Shown here piece after piece: positions 16,594 to 25,262 of a stretch of 58,742 nucleotides of DNA. The stretch comes from CAYSNP01 sp964432485 (GTDB lineage: Bacteria > Bacillota > Clostridia > Christensenellales > DTU072). The stretch spans positions 1 through 58,742 of the forward strand of contig CAYSNP010000007.1 of the NCBI GenBank assembly GCA_964432485.1. Reading direction: 5' to 3'. A program made the position numbers and the translations under genes. Numbering within the stretch: the first letter of the stretch is position 1; every line of letters begins with the position of its first letter. The notes below the pieces were generated by a model. The model was not told the origin of the DNA. It saw only the letters and a list, made by a program, of their open reading frames with translations, and ran no database searches.

Positions 16594-19455
16594 TTAATTG
16601 AGTTGCCATTTACGAATAGTGCTTGCATTAGCTTTGGCTGATGCTCTGCGCACCCTATTTTGCCTTATATCCTTTAAGGGCGGCCGCTCGGTTACTATAT
16701 ACTTATATATTCTGTTAATATTGTCAGAAGGGTAAAGGGTTAGCTTACCCTCAAGTAGCTTCTTTGCAAACATATCCGCTTTTTGCTTTTCCTCCTCCAA
16801 TATACTGACAGCTTCTCTAAGCTCTTGGCGATAAGCTCTGCGCTTTAACTCCAAAGCTTCTTTTTCTTGTTTGAATAGCTCTTTAGCTTCTTGTTCCTGC
16901 TCTAAAAGCAACCTTTTGTTTTCTTCTTCCAGCAACTCCAGTCTTAATTGTTCCTCATCATAAGCGGCGGCAATTTCTCGCTCTTGCTCTTTAATCTCGG
17001 CGGCATATTGCGCTTCTATTGCCTCCAACTCCGCTTTTTTCTGAGCCTTTTGTTTTTCTATCCATTGCCTTTCCGCTTGCAAATACTTTTCGTCAAGCGC
17101 CTTTTTCTCTTCCAAATAAGCAAGCTCTTTTGCTTTTTTTGCATTTAACTCTTGCATCTTTTCTGTTTTTAATGCTTCTAATTCTGCAAGAGCTTCTCTA
17201 TATGTCAAGTCCCCTTGTGCTCTTTGAGTTTCAAGCTCTGCAAACCTTTGGGACTTTTCGGACTCTATCTTTAAAACTAGCGCCTTTAGTCTTACCTTAT
17301 TTTGAGTTTTTATAAGGTCAATTTCTGCTAAATCTTTGCGCAATTTTTGCGCTATCGCTACCTTTTGAGTATTGATATAGTCCTCGTTTTCTTTAGCTTT
17401 TGCGGCTAAAGTGGCAAGCATTACTTTTTTGTTTTCCTCTGCCTCTTTCAACCCTGCGCTAAACAGTTTTTCATTTTCTTCCTTTAGATTAGCCAGATAA
17501 GCGGCATTTTGCTCTTGCTGCGCTGCAAGTTGAGCATCTCCAGTTGCCCGCTGTTCTGTTAATTTTTGCTTTTCTCTGGCTACAATTTGTTCATATTCTT
17601 CCGATTGCCTGGCCAGCTCTTCAAGCGCATTTTGCATCTTTTCCTGCATTAAACGCTTGTTTTCTGCTAAGTATCGCTCATTATCCTCTGAAATTTTTCT
17701 TATTTCTGCTTTAAGCAGTTGCTCTTTTTGCTCTAAGCTATGTTTGCGCTCTTCTTTTTCCTGCAAACTTTTAGCTAACTCATGACTTTTTCTTTCGGCT
17801 TCTAATATCTTTTGATAAAACTCTTCTTGTAATTTTTCCCTTATTTCTTTTTCTGTATTGCTTAAAATCTCTTTAAGTTGAGTAAGCCTCTTTCTGGTTT
17901 CGCCGGCTTTTAGCCTTTGTAATGCTCTTTCCAGATATTTTTCTCTTTGTTCTTCTGCATCTTGTATAATTTTTTCTGCCCGCATAAGCACTTCTCGGCA
18001 AATCTCACCATCTTCGGCTACTACCTTTTCATAAGTTTTAGTTTGCAGCATGGCAAGTCTTGCAAAAAGCAGTTGCAGCGCTGCAAGCTCCTCTCCCTCC
18101 CGCTTTAAAGCCGCTCTTACATCATGCAATTTTAAGGCTGCTATGGTTCGGAATCTGTTGTATCTGGTCCTTTGAGCTTTTACTGCGGCTTTGATATCAC
18201 CAATCTTTGTAAGCGTATTATAGTCATCTCTTGGATGATTTATTCCTTGCCGCTCCCAAAATAATGTGTTGTTAATCTTCATAATTGCTGTAAAGAAATC
18301 GGCAAAGGTTGTCTCTAAATCCCGCTCATATTGCAGCAGTTGCTCCTCAGTATCGATAGGGGCTGCCTCTTTTGGAGCGTCTTTTAGCAAATCGCTTTTA
18401 ATAAGCTGCTCTTTAATAGCTTGATAGTAATACTCGTTGATTACTTCTTCAGGTGCGCTTATAGTTTTTTGGCGTTTATGTAACCCTTGATACACAATAT
18501 CGTCACTCAAACGATACCTTTTTACTCTGGTTGCTCGAGTGCGAATACCTGCAAAACGCTTTTCTCTTATAGCATTATTTGCTATCATAGTGCGTAGCCC
18601 AAGCGCAACAAGCGAAGTCAAATCGTCATAGTAATCTTTGTCAAAGGTGAATTGTTTTTCGGTTACTTTAACCGTAAATCCGCTTTCTCTATATGCCGAA
18701 ATAAACAGCCATAGCTTATATGCATTGTTGTAATCCCTGTTCATTAACAAGGCATTAGTTTTTATTATGGGCGGATTAAGTGGTCTGGTTTTAGAAAGCT
18801 GGGCATAAAATGATGTACTTTGCATAATGCGCAATCTTTTTCTAATCATTTCGATTTTTTCCAGCAAAGCGGCATTGTTATCCCCTTCAGCCACAGAAAG
18901 CTGAGGCTCGCTGACATTAAAAGATATATTGCATTCTACATCATTCTTGCCTACCTTAAAGGTGCTTGCTACTTTAAGCCTGGTAATATCACGGGAGTCT
19001 ATAGCTTTCTTTATCTTGCGATAGCGTGCTTCCATAAACACTATCAAGCGATTGATTAGCGTATAGACAAGGCGGTTTTCATAGATAAGCATATCCTCTT
19101 CCATATGCTTAGTAAGCACACGAAGGGGTTTGATTTTCCCGTCCTCATAGCTTGCGACATCTTTGCTGTTAATAGCCAAATGGCGCAAAGTGCGGCTGGA
19201 GATATGCTTAGCTTTTTCTATTATGGTAAGCTCCAGCTCGTCTTTAATAGAGCGCATAGGATTCTTAGTAATTCTTTCAACAGAAAAGAGCAAGTCCTCA
19301 ATAGTTAATATCCATTCGTCCTTAAAAGTAAGGTCTTCCTTAAAGTAGACTTGCTGCAAATGGTTTTTGCCATAGCGTACCGAAGTAAGAAAATTTCGGT
19401 ACATTTGGTCGACAAACCCTTTCTTTTTAAGTTCATTACTGTTTATATCCAGCAT
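16594..19455 (-). CDS. Large coiled-coil protein with a DUF2357-like N-terminal region; partner of the McrB-like ATPase
   Basis: A 953-residue soluble protein. Residues 1 to about 480 are globular; the stretch MLIYENRLVYTLINRL resembles the YENR-containing segment of DUF2357 proteins, which normally pair with McrB-like ATPases and carry a PD-(D/E)xK nuclease. I see no such nuclease motif here. From about 500 to 925 the protein is an almost unbroken, highly charged coiled coil (repeated KEE, EQE, AELE segments). It ends with a basic tail (RQNRVRRASAKANASTIRKWQLN). The gene starts 13 bases after the ATPase ends, with AAGG seven bases before the ATG. A scaffold or adaptor moved by the ATPase is a plausible role. 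The DUF2357 match is from memory and moderate. Confidence 0.65.
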   Translation of the reverse strand: MLDINSNELKKKGFVDQMYRNFLTSVRYGKNHLQQVYFKEDLTFKDEWILTIEDLLFSVERITKNPMRSIKDELELTIIEKAKHISSRTLRHLAINSKDVASYEDGKIKPLRVLTKHMEEDMLIYENRLVYTLINRLIVFMEARYRKIKKAIDSRDITRLKVASTFKVGKNDVECNISFNVSEPQLSVAEGDNNAALLEKIEMIRKRLRIMQSTSFYAQLSKTRPLNPPIIKTNALLMNRDYNNAYKLWLFISAYRESGFTVKVTEKQFTFDKDYYDDLTSLVALGLRTMIANNAIREKRFAGIRTRATRVKRYRLSDDIVYQGLHKRQKTISAPEEVINEYYYQAIKEQLIKSDLLKDAPKEAAPIDTEEQLLQYERDLETTFADFFTAIMKINNTLFWERQGINHPRDDYNTLTKIGDIKAAVKAQRTRYNRFRTIAALKLHDVRAALKREGEELAALQLLFARLAMLQTKTYEKVVAEDGEICREVLMRAEKIIQDAEEQREKYLERALQRLKAGETRKRLTQLKEILSNTEKEIREKLQEEFYQKILEAERKSHELAKSLQEKEERKHSLEQKEQLLKAEIRKISEDNERYLAENKRLMQEKMQNALEELARQSEEYEQIVAREKQKLTEQRATGDAQLAAQQEQNAAYLANLKEENEKLFSAGLKEAEENKKVMLATLAAKAKENEDYINTQKVAIAQKLRKDLAEIDLIKTQNKVRLKALVLKIESEKSQRFAELETQRAQGDLTYREALAELEALKTEKMQELNAKKAKELAYLEEKKALDEKYLQAERQWIEKQKAQKKAELEAIEAQYAAEIKEQEREIAAAYDEEQLRLELLEEENKRLLLEQEQEAKELFKQEKEALELKRRAYRQELREAVSILEEEKQKADMFAKKLLEGKLTLYPSDNINRIYKYIVTERPPLKDIRQNRVRRASAKANASTIRKWQLN

Positions 19456-19467
19456 AAGTTAGCCTTA

Positions 19468-21003
19468 TTACATATTCTTGAGTAACATTTCCAGATACTC
19501 TATACTATCCTTAAATACCCCTTGTCCAAACTTTGCATTTAGAAACTTAATTAACTCATTGAGTTCTTTAACTAAGAATGGCAAATTAAGCGAGATAAAC
19601 TTGCGCAATATTTTAGAAGCCAGCATAAAGTCCATAGCTTCATATTCTGTACCGCCGCACTCCACATAAATAGGAACAAAGCGTTTAATTTGCTCCATAA
19701 TTCGATTGCCAAAAGCTATCTTAAACTTCTTTTGAATAAACTCGTCTAACTCATCAAATATATTAAGCGTGCTAATAGAAATGGTATTCTTCCTTATTGC
19801 CTTTTCGAATAAACCGCCTAGATAATCACTGCTCATATTGAGATTGTGCTCTAAGGGCGCATCAAAATATTCGCCTTTTTGGTTTAAGGCTATGGCTATT
19901 GCACGGTCATACACTTTATCGGTAATTGTAAAAGTAGAATCGTCTTGATTAGAAGTACCTATAAACCACAGGTTTTGAGGCACCATTACCTTGCCTTCTA
20001 TTAAATTGACAGGGTCGGTATTTAAGGCATTGGGCACCAAATCTATTTGCCACTCGTTATGGTCGGGCATCTCCATTACAGAAAGAAAATCCGCAAAATA
20101 GTATTCTATACGGGCAAGGTTCATTTCGTCTAAAACTATAAAGCAGGGGTCATCTCTAAAAGAGCTTTCGTACAAACTGGAAAGAAAATCTGTTTCGTTA
20201 AACTTTTTGGTAAACTCATTAAAGTAACCGATAAGCTCGGTCCTGTCCCGCCAATTGGGCTGAACGGATACCATTTGTGCAGGGTGAGAGAAAAAGCGGC
20301 TCATAGCATAGGGCAAGCTAGTTTTACCTGTACCGGAGATACCCTCTAGGATAATCACCTTGCTGGATGCCATACCTGCCACAAACAGCCTAACAATCTT
20401 TTCGTTATAATACAGCTTGTATTGCACAGCGGCAAAGTTGCGAAACTTTTCCACAATCTCAGGTAAAGACAGCATATCTTCTTCCGCCATAGTAATATAC
20501 TGATGCCCACCATCGTATTTGGCATCAATTGCCAAAAGTTTAATAAACCGCTCTTCTAGCTCTTCGCCCGTAGCATCCTCTTCCAGCTCATGCATACCTT
20601 CTATGTACTCATTAAACTCTGCAAAATTGGCTAGCTTCATATTGAGTATTGCATTCTTTTCCTTGCTCATTTTGCTAACTTGATTCTTGAGCTTAGCCAC
20701 CTGCTCAAGCAATTCGTCTTTTTCTACTTCTCGGGAACGGAATATTAAATAACGCCGAAAAATCTGCCCTACCCTATATGATAAGAAAAACAGAAATGCA
20801 AATGTAATAAGCGTAACAATAACAAAAGTCAGCCAACCCCAAAAGTCAAAGAATCGTACTGCCCGCCCCAATTCTATAAAGTAATTGCTTATATCGGAAA
20901 CGAATGCCTTCCTAAAGGTACTAAAAATACCTGTAAAGAACGCACCTACATTTTTAGATAACTCATATAAAAAAGCTAAATAATACTTTGCAAATTCTCC
21001 CAT
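19468..21003 (-). CDS. Membrane-anchored McrB-like AAA+ ATPase
   Basis: The 511-residue protein starts with an amphipathic segment, one strong membrane helix (about 52-75) and a short coiled coil (about 90-120). The AAA_5/McrB-like module follows: Walker A GISGTGKTS (221-229), QPNWRDRTELIGYFNEF (the McrB-type insertion that follows Walker A), Walker B CFIVLDEMN (287-295), NLARIEYYFADFLSVME, and sensor-1 GTSNQDDS (349-356) with a downstream Arg in VYDRA. It lacks the DNA-binding N-terminal domain of restriction McrB and is instead tethered to the membrane. It should hydrolyse ATP or GTP to remodel its coiled-coil partner encoded just downstream. GGAG lies seven bases from the ATG. Only 37 bases separate the start from the terminator of the c-di-GMP operon, leaving little room for a separate promoter. 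Confidence 0.85.
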   Translation of the reverse strand: MGEFAKYYLAFLYELSKNVGAFFTGIFSTFRKAFVSDISNYFIELGRAVRFFDFWGWLTFVIVTLITFAFLFFLSYRVGQIFRRYLIFRSREVEKDELLEQVAKLKNQVSKMSKEKNAILNMKLANFAEFNEYIEGMHELEEDATGEELEERFIKLLAIDAKYDGGHQYITMAEEDMLSLPEIVEKFRNFAAVQYKLYYNEKIVRLFVAGMASSKVIILEGISGTGKTSLPYAMSRFFSHPAQMVSVQPNWRDRTELIGYFNEFTKKFNETDFLSSLYESSFRDDPCFIVLDEMNLARIEYYFADFLSVMEMPDHNEWQIDLVPNALNTDPVNLIEGKVMVPQNLWFIGTSNQDDSTFTITDKVYDRAIAIALNQKGEYFDAPLEHNLNMSSDYLGGLFEKAIRKNTISISTLNIFDELDEFIQKKFKIAFGNRIMEQIKRFVPIYVECGGTEYEAMDFMLASKILRKFISLNLPFLVKELNELIKFLNAKFGQGVFKDSIEYLEMLLKNM

Positions 21004-21039
21004 AGTTTAACTCCGATTAGTTATCTTTTCTTCTCCCAT

Positions 21040-21068
21040 AAAAAAGGTTGCCTACATAAGCGGCAACC
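21040..21068 (-). terminator. Intrinsic terminator after the second SipW-type peptidase gene
   Basis: On the minus strand GGTTGCC (21068-21062), a nine-base loop and GGCAACC (21052-21046) are followed by six T residues (21045-21040). It ends the riboswitch-controlled operon 28 bases after the last stop codon. A short 7-bp stem may allow some read-through into the McrB-like genes. Confidence 0.85.
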
Positions 21069-21095
21069 TCAATTATATTATATCTTTACTGCATA

Positions 21096-22118
21096 TTATT
21101 CATCTGCTTTTTCTTTGGTTGCCGCCTTGGGCGCAGATTGTTTCTTTTTTGCAGTTGTCTTGCTTGCCGGTGCAGTTTTTGCAGCAGCGGGCTTTTTAGG
21201 TGTAGCGGGCTTGCTTGCGGTTGTCTTTGCAGCGGGCTTTTTAGGTGTAGCGGGCTTGCTTGCAGCTGTCTTTGCAGCAGGCTTTTTAGGTGCAGCGGGC
21301 TTGCTTGCAGGCTCTGTCTTTGCCTTTGGAGCAGGCTTTGCCGCCTCTTTGGCTTTTTCCGCTTGCTCCGCTTCCATTTCTGCCTTGATTTTTGCTTCCA
21401 GCTCCGCCCGCAATTGGGCTTCCTTTTCGGCTTGTGCTTGTTCTGCCGCCTTTTTAGCTTCTTCTTGAGCAAGTTTGTTAGCATCGTGCTTGGCTTGATC
21501 TCTTGTACGCTCTTGCAACAGCTTTGCTTCCATCTCTGCGGCTAGCTTTGCCTTGTTGTATCCGCTATATGCCCTAAATAAATTATATAACGCATATACC
21601 ACTATCAGCAAAGAAGGTATAACTACTACAACAAGAAAACCGGTAATACTTTGCACAAAGAGTATAATATTGCCAATACCGCCTAAATGGAACTTGTAAA
21701 CACTTACAATCTTGCCAATATTGACAACGGGGTCCTCGCTGAGAGTATTGTCACCTTTGGTAATGTAATCAAGGCCGCCTTCTCTGACTTCTATTATCCT
21801 ATGAGTATTGAGATAGTTGGTGCCTGTCTCGGTATCTTTAGCCCAAAAAGTAATTACATTGCCTACTTCAAGCTCTTTCTTCTGCTCGTCTGTCTTTAAT
21901 ACCTTACCGATTACAAGAGCGCCTTTGTTAAAGGAGTCCTTGTTATCTCCCTTCATAGAGTCGCTCTTAACAGCATATAAGCTGTAGCCAAATATGCTAT
22001 TATAGCCCCTATCCTTATTGTTAATTGTACTTACTGCCAGCAGCAATATTATTACACAAACAATACCAATCACTATATTGAGTGCAATATTAACAATCTT
22101 CTTTGTTCTCTTCTGCAT
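21096..22118 (-). CDS. SipW-type signal peptidase I with coiled-coil and histone H1-like Lys/Ala/Pro tail
   Basis: From the ATG at 22118 (GGAGG eight bases upstream) the protein has a membrane helix (about 9-30), catalytic Ser54 in VKSDSMKGDN, His106 in NTHRIIEV and Asp124 in TKGDN: the Ser-His/Asp set of SipW-type peptidases. A second helix follows near 155-185. The rest is cytoplasmic: a charged Ala/Glu/Lys coiled coil (about 190-265), then a Lys/Ala/Pro/Thr tail resembling histone H1, containing a 15-residue tandem repeat. It sits last in the operon encoding two proteins with SipW-type signal peptides (cleavage after STYA), its obvious substrates. The tail is not needed for proteolysis and could bind nucleic acid, teichoic acid or acidic protein partners. 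Confidence 0.9.
   Translation of the reverse strand: MQKRTKKIVNIALNIVIGIVCVIILLLAVSTINNKDRGYNSIFGYSLYAVKSDSMKGDNKDSFNKGALVIGKVLKTDEQKKELEVGNVITFWAKDTETGTNYLNTHRIIEVREGGLDYITKGDNTLSEDPVVNIGKIVSVYKFHLGGIGNIILFVQSITGFLVVVVIPSLLIVVYALYNLFRAYSGYNKAKLAAEMEAKLLQERTRDQAKHDANKLAQEEAKKAAEQAQAEKEAQLRAELEAKIKAEMEAEQAEKAKEAAKPAPKAKTEPASKPAAPKKPAAKTAASKPATPKKPAAKTTASKPATPKKPAAAKTAPASKTTAKKKQSAPKAATKEKADE
21177..21312 (-). repeat. Three copies of a 45-bp tandem repeat inside the peptidase tail
   Basis: The unit encodes SKPATPKKPAAKTTA-like 15-mers (SKPAAPKKPAAKTAA, SKPATPKKPAAKTTA, SKPATPKKPAAAKTA). Copies are nearly identical in DNA, with a few substitutions, so copy number may vary between strains. Confidence 0.8.
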
Positions 22119-22239
22119 AAGAGTATCCTCCAAATTGATTGAATATACTTGTATTATACAGTATTAATTTATAAAAATCAATACATAATATGTATATCTA
22201 TATATAAATAACCCTTATGCAGAGAGTACAGGTTAATAA

Positions 22240-24087
22240 TTATTCAATTATTTCCCAGTTGTGAACCATTTCAGCAGGTGCTTTATAATTGTCGTTAGTA
22301 CTTATAAATGTAGCTTTAGCTTGATAGTCGCCTATATCTTTTGCTGTATTTGTATAAGTACCATCATTTACATAGGTAACATCTATCCCACTAGGCAAGT
22401 TAAGCAATTCTACTGTTTTAGTTGCGCCGGAATATATAAATGAAGAGTAATCCCATACTACTGCGCTCATATCATACTCAGCTTTTTCAACAGTTAATAC
22501 ACCTTCGGTATACGCTATATCATAATTTGCGTTATCAAGTGTACCTTGCAAGATATCATATGTAATAACAGCTTCGCCAACAATTGCATTATCCCAATCT
22601 ATCGCCAAATGTCCTGTCAAGGTATCTCCGCTAAGCAAGCCAACTACTGTATAAGTTAACGCTGGCAAAGCATCTCCATAAGTTATATTATGGCTGTCTG
22701 CTGTAACTGTAATATTCTCTGGCTTAATTGTCAACTCACCGCTTATATAAGTAAAATAATAATTATCCGCACTACCGCCAGAGGGGGTGAGTATGTAAGA
22801 GCCTACACCTTTAGGCACACCGGTAATCTTAGGTTCTTCTATAAGAATGTTTTTGTCTTCGCTTGCAACAAAGCCATTATAACTTAGCTCTAATTCAGGG
22901 TCATTGCCATAGGTAATCTCTTCATCGTTATATGTTACTTCCAATTCTACCTTAGCGATTTCAAAATTAGCATATATTACGCTTTCGCTATAATATATAT
23001 TGCCTGCGTTGTATCCTTCTCTTACTATCCTTACAGTATATAGTCCTGCATCTTTAGGGGCAGTAGTGTTAAATGCTACAGAGTTTCCTTGTGGCTTATA
23101 AGAGTAGCTTACAGCTCCGCCGCTTAGGCTATCTGCAAGGGTAATATGCTCTTGCGGGTTGTAAGCTATGCCATCGTAAGTTTTGCCTTCAATTGATTCT
23201 AGTGCTAAAATATCGTCATTAAGGTCGCCCTCAAAGCCTAGCATAATAGATAGCAGTTGGCTTTTTATGGAGTCAAGAGCGTCAGCATCCCAACCTTCTA
23301 GCCAAATCTTAGCAGTAAACTTGCCCTCAAAAAGGTCCTCACCTGTTTGCTCTAAGGTTAATAGCGTATGAGTGAAGCCATTAAGCTCGCCGGCATTAAA
23401 TACATTAGGGCCTAGAGGTGCTACTATATTTGCACCTTTATAGTAGTTGTAAGCATCTATAGCTACATTGGCATTGCCGCCAAAATTGCCCCAGCCTTGA
23501 TCTGCATTGGGTTCAAAGATAGCCCCGCCAAATGCTATACGCACCGCATCTTTTGCAGAAGCGGGAATAACGGTATCTACTGCCCCGCTATAACTATTGC
23601 CCGCCCAAAAATATGTAGGCATAGAAGTTGCGCCTTGGCTGTCAACTTCGCTCCTATTAGGATTGAGTCTGATATTATATGCCATATCACCTTTAAAGTG
23701 CAAATCAAAAGCAAAGTATGCGGCTTGGTCGGCATTAAAGGTGTTTTTGGGATAGTTCATTGTAAAGGTGTCGGTGTCTTGTGTTGTAACAGTAGTAAGG
23801 CTATCTGCCCCCGCTCTAATATCATTGCTAAGGTCATAGAAATTGCCAAAATTGTTAATTTCCTCTTTGCTGACATATGACTTAAAGGCAGAGGGTCCCG
23901 GTTTTGCGCCATTTACGCTTGTTACTGCTATAGAGATATTATCGCCTGAGGTCACTTCTACATCAAATTGCCATACCTCGGGAGAAGTGTCCATTGATAG
24001 CCAAGCATAGGTAGCGGAAGTAGCCAATACAATAGCTACCAGCACTATAAATGCTGCTAACAACAATCTGGATTTACTTGTTTGCAT
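22240..24087 (-). CDS. SipW-type secreted TasA/camelysin-like protein with MBG-type repeats
   Basis: The 615-residue protein has the SipW signal pattern: a basic start, a hydrophobic run and ATYAWL with Ala28 as the likely cleavage site. Residues 29 to about 290 are a TasA/camelysin-like domain (FDVEVTSGDNISIAVT, YFAFDLHF) closing with the motif IWLEGWDADALDSI that is shared with the two genes upstream. Residues from about 300 to 615 hold three MBG-type Ig-like repeats (ITVTADSHNITYGDALP; GVLTVEKAEYD). The first half suggests it enters a fibre; the repeats would extend outward as an adhesive arm. The same repeat type makes up the giant protein at 49049-58612. GGAAAAG is a modest ribosome site. 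Confidence 0.85.
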   Translation of the reverse strand: MQTSKSRLLLAAFIVLVAIVLATSATYAWLSMDTSPEVWQFDVEVTSGDNISIAVTSVNGAKPGPSAFKSYVSKEEINNFGNFYDLSNDIRAGADSLTTVTTQDTDTFTMNYPKNTFNADQAAYFAFDLHFKGDMAYNIRLNPNRSEVDSQGATSMPTYFWAGNSYSGAVDTVIPASAKDAVRIAFGGAIFEPNADQGWGNFGGNANVAIDAYNYYKGANIVAPLGPNVFNAGELNGFTHTLLTLEQTGEDLFEGKFTAKIWLEGWDADALDSIKSQLLSIMLGFEGDLNDDILALESIEGKTYDGIAYNPQEHITLADSLSGGAVSYSYKPQGNSVAFNTTAPKDAGLYTVRIVREGYNAGNIYYSESVIYANFEIAKVELEVTYNDEEITYGNDPELELSYNGFVASEDKNILIEEPKITGVPKGVGSYILTPSGGSADNYYFTYISGELTIKPENITVTADSHNITYGDALPALTYTVVGLLSGDTLTGHLAIDWDNAIVGEAVITYDILQGTLDNANYDIAYTEGVLTVEKAEYDMSAVVWDYSSFIYSGATKTVELLNLPSGIDVTYVNDGTYTNTAKDIGDYQAKATFISTNDNYKAPAEMVHNWEIIE

Positions 24088-24125
24088 AACAGTCTTTTCC
24101 TTATTTGCTAGTTAGTTTAGCAAGC

Positions 24126-24148
24126 AAGGGCAAGCAATGCTTGCCCTT
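24126..24148 (-). promoter_or_regulatory. Intercistronic hairpin without U-run between the two fibre-protein genes
   Basis: A perfect 10-bp stem (AAGGGCAAGC / GCTTGCCCTT) with a three-base loop lies 20 bases after the 24168 gene stop. No T-tract follows on the minus strand, so it is unlikely to terminate efficiently. Such hairpins often stabilise the upstream mRNA and raise its product over the downstream one. Confidence 0.6.
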
Positions 24149-24167
24149 ACGCTTACTGCAATATTAA

Positions 24168-25208
24168 TTAAGCGATAGCACCAATAAACTTAAGTGTAGT
24201 AGCTAAAGTTTGAGCTTTAATAGAATCTAATGCATCAGCATCCCAGCCTTCTAGCCAAATCTTAACTGTAAACTTGCCATAATAGATGTCACTTGCGCCT
24301 ATGCTGGCTGGAACATCAGTATCACTTAAACCAACTAATGCAGTAGCACCAAAAGCAGCATCTACAAAAGGAGTAAAAGGTGCGGCAGGAGCTGTTAAAG
24401 TTGCATCATTCATATAATTGTAATATGCTAATGCAAGGTTTTCAATAGTATCCCAGCTATCCATGTCATTAGTACCGCCATAACTGCCGAAACGATATCC
24501 TACCTCATAGTCACCTGTAGATTTGCCAGCATTGGGCTCATAGACATTGTATGCGGCTTGTACTTCAGGGTTTGAGCCCTCTTCAGCAACATATTCTACT
24601 GTTTGAAAAGCTATTCTAACTGCATTAGCTGCTTCTGCTGCAATTGGGTCATTTAAAGCTGGAAAGTTAGTAGGTTTATCGCTAGCACTGTTTAATGCTG
24701 CCCATACTGTTGCGGGAAAAGGATTGGTAGCTGATGCAGCATTGCTTTTCACTTCTGTGCCATCATTAAGATAAATGTTAAAAGCTTGGCTACCAATAAA
24801 ATGCACATCAAAAGCATAGTATGCACCTTCGCCAGTAAGTAAGCTAGATGTAACGCCTGTAGCTATATCAAACTCTAGATTTCCATCAGCTGTAGCTAAA
24901 CCCAATTTAACATTAGTTTGAGGATCTATTGCTACTCCGTCAAGGTCATAAAATTGGCCTACTCCACTTGTACCTGTAATTTCATCAGTGCTGATATAAG
25001 ACTTAAATAACCCTTGAACAGGAGCAGCTATACCTACTTCAGTTACAGCAATAAGTATGCTTTCACCAGCGGTAACATCTACCTCGAATTCTCTAATATC
25101 GGGTGTGGTACTCATTGCAAACCAGGCATAAGTGCTGGATGCTGCAAGAGCGATTGCTACTGCTAATACGAAAATAGCAGTAATAAGTTTCTTTGTGGTT
25201 GCTTTCAT
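24168..25208 (-). CDS. SipW-type secreted TasA/camelysin-like fibre subunit
   Basis: The 346-residue protein begins MKATTKKLITAIF, with a hydrophobic run ending SSTYAWF; cleavage is expected after Ala28 by a SipW-type peptidase. The mature part (EFEVDVTAGESILIAVTEV, GAYYAFDVHFIGSQAFNIYL) is acidic, with almost no Lys or Arg, and ends with KIWLEGWDADALDSIKAQ plus a short strand. It has no membrane anchor. This matches TasA/camelysin-like matrix proteins that polymerise outside the cell. It aligns along its length with the first half of the protein encoded next. GGAGG seven bases from the ATG is the best ribosome site in the operon, and the hairpin downstream would favour high output, so I infer it is the major subunit. 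Confidence 0.87.
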   Translation of the reverse strand: MKATTKKLITAIFVLAVAIALAASSTYAWFAMSTTPDIREFEVDVTAGESILIAVTEVGIAAPVQGLFKSYISTDEITGTSGVGQFYDLDGVAIDPQTNVKLGLATADGNLEFDIATGVTSSLLTGEGAYYAFDVHFIGSQAFNIYLNDGTEVKSNAASATNPFPATVWAALNSASDKPTNFPALNDPIAAEAANAVRIAFQTVEYVAEEGSNPEVQAAYNVYEPNAGKSTGDYEVGYRFGSYGGTNDMDSWDTIENLALAYYNYMNDATLTAPAAPFTPFVDAAFGATALVGLSDTDVPASIGASDIYYGKFTVKIWLEGWDADALDSIKAQTLATTLKFIGAIA

Positions 25209-25262
25209 GGTTTTACCTCCATAATATAGTTTTTTTTATTTAATCGGATATTGCTATCCATA

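Noticed and set aside
16594..21003. Classical McrBC restriction or other defence system
   Set aside because: No nuclease motif or DNA-binding domain was seen, the ATPase is membrane-anchored, and the neighbours are secretion genes without other defence genes.
21086..21545. Open frames on both strands over the Lys/Ala/Pro tail repeats
   Set aside because: Shadows of the compositionally biased peptidase tail; the peptidase frame alone has family motifs and a ribosome site.
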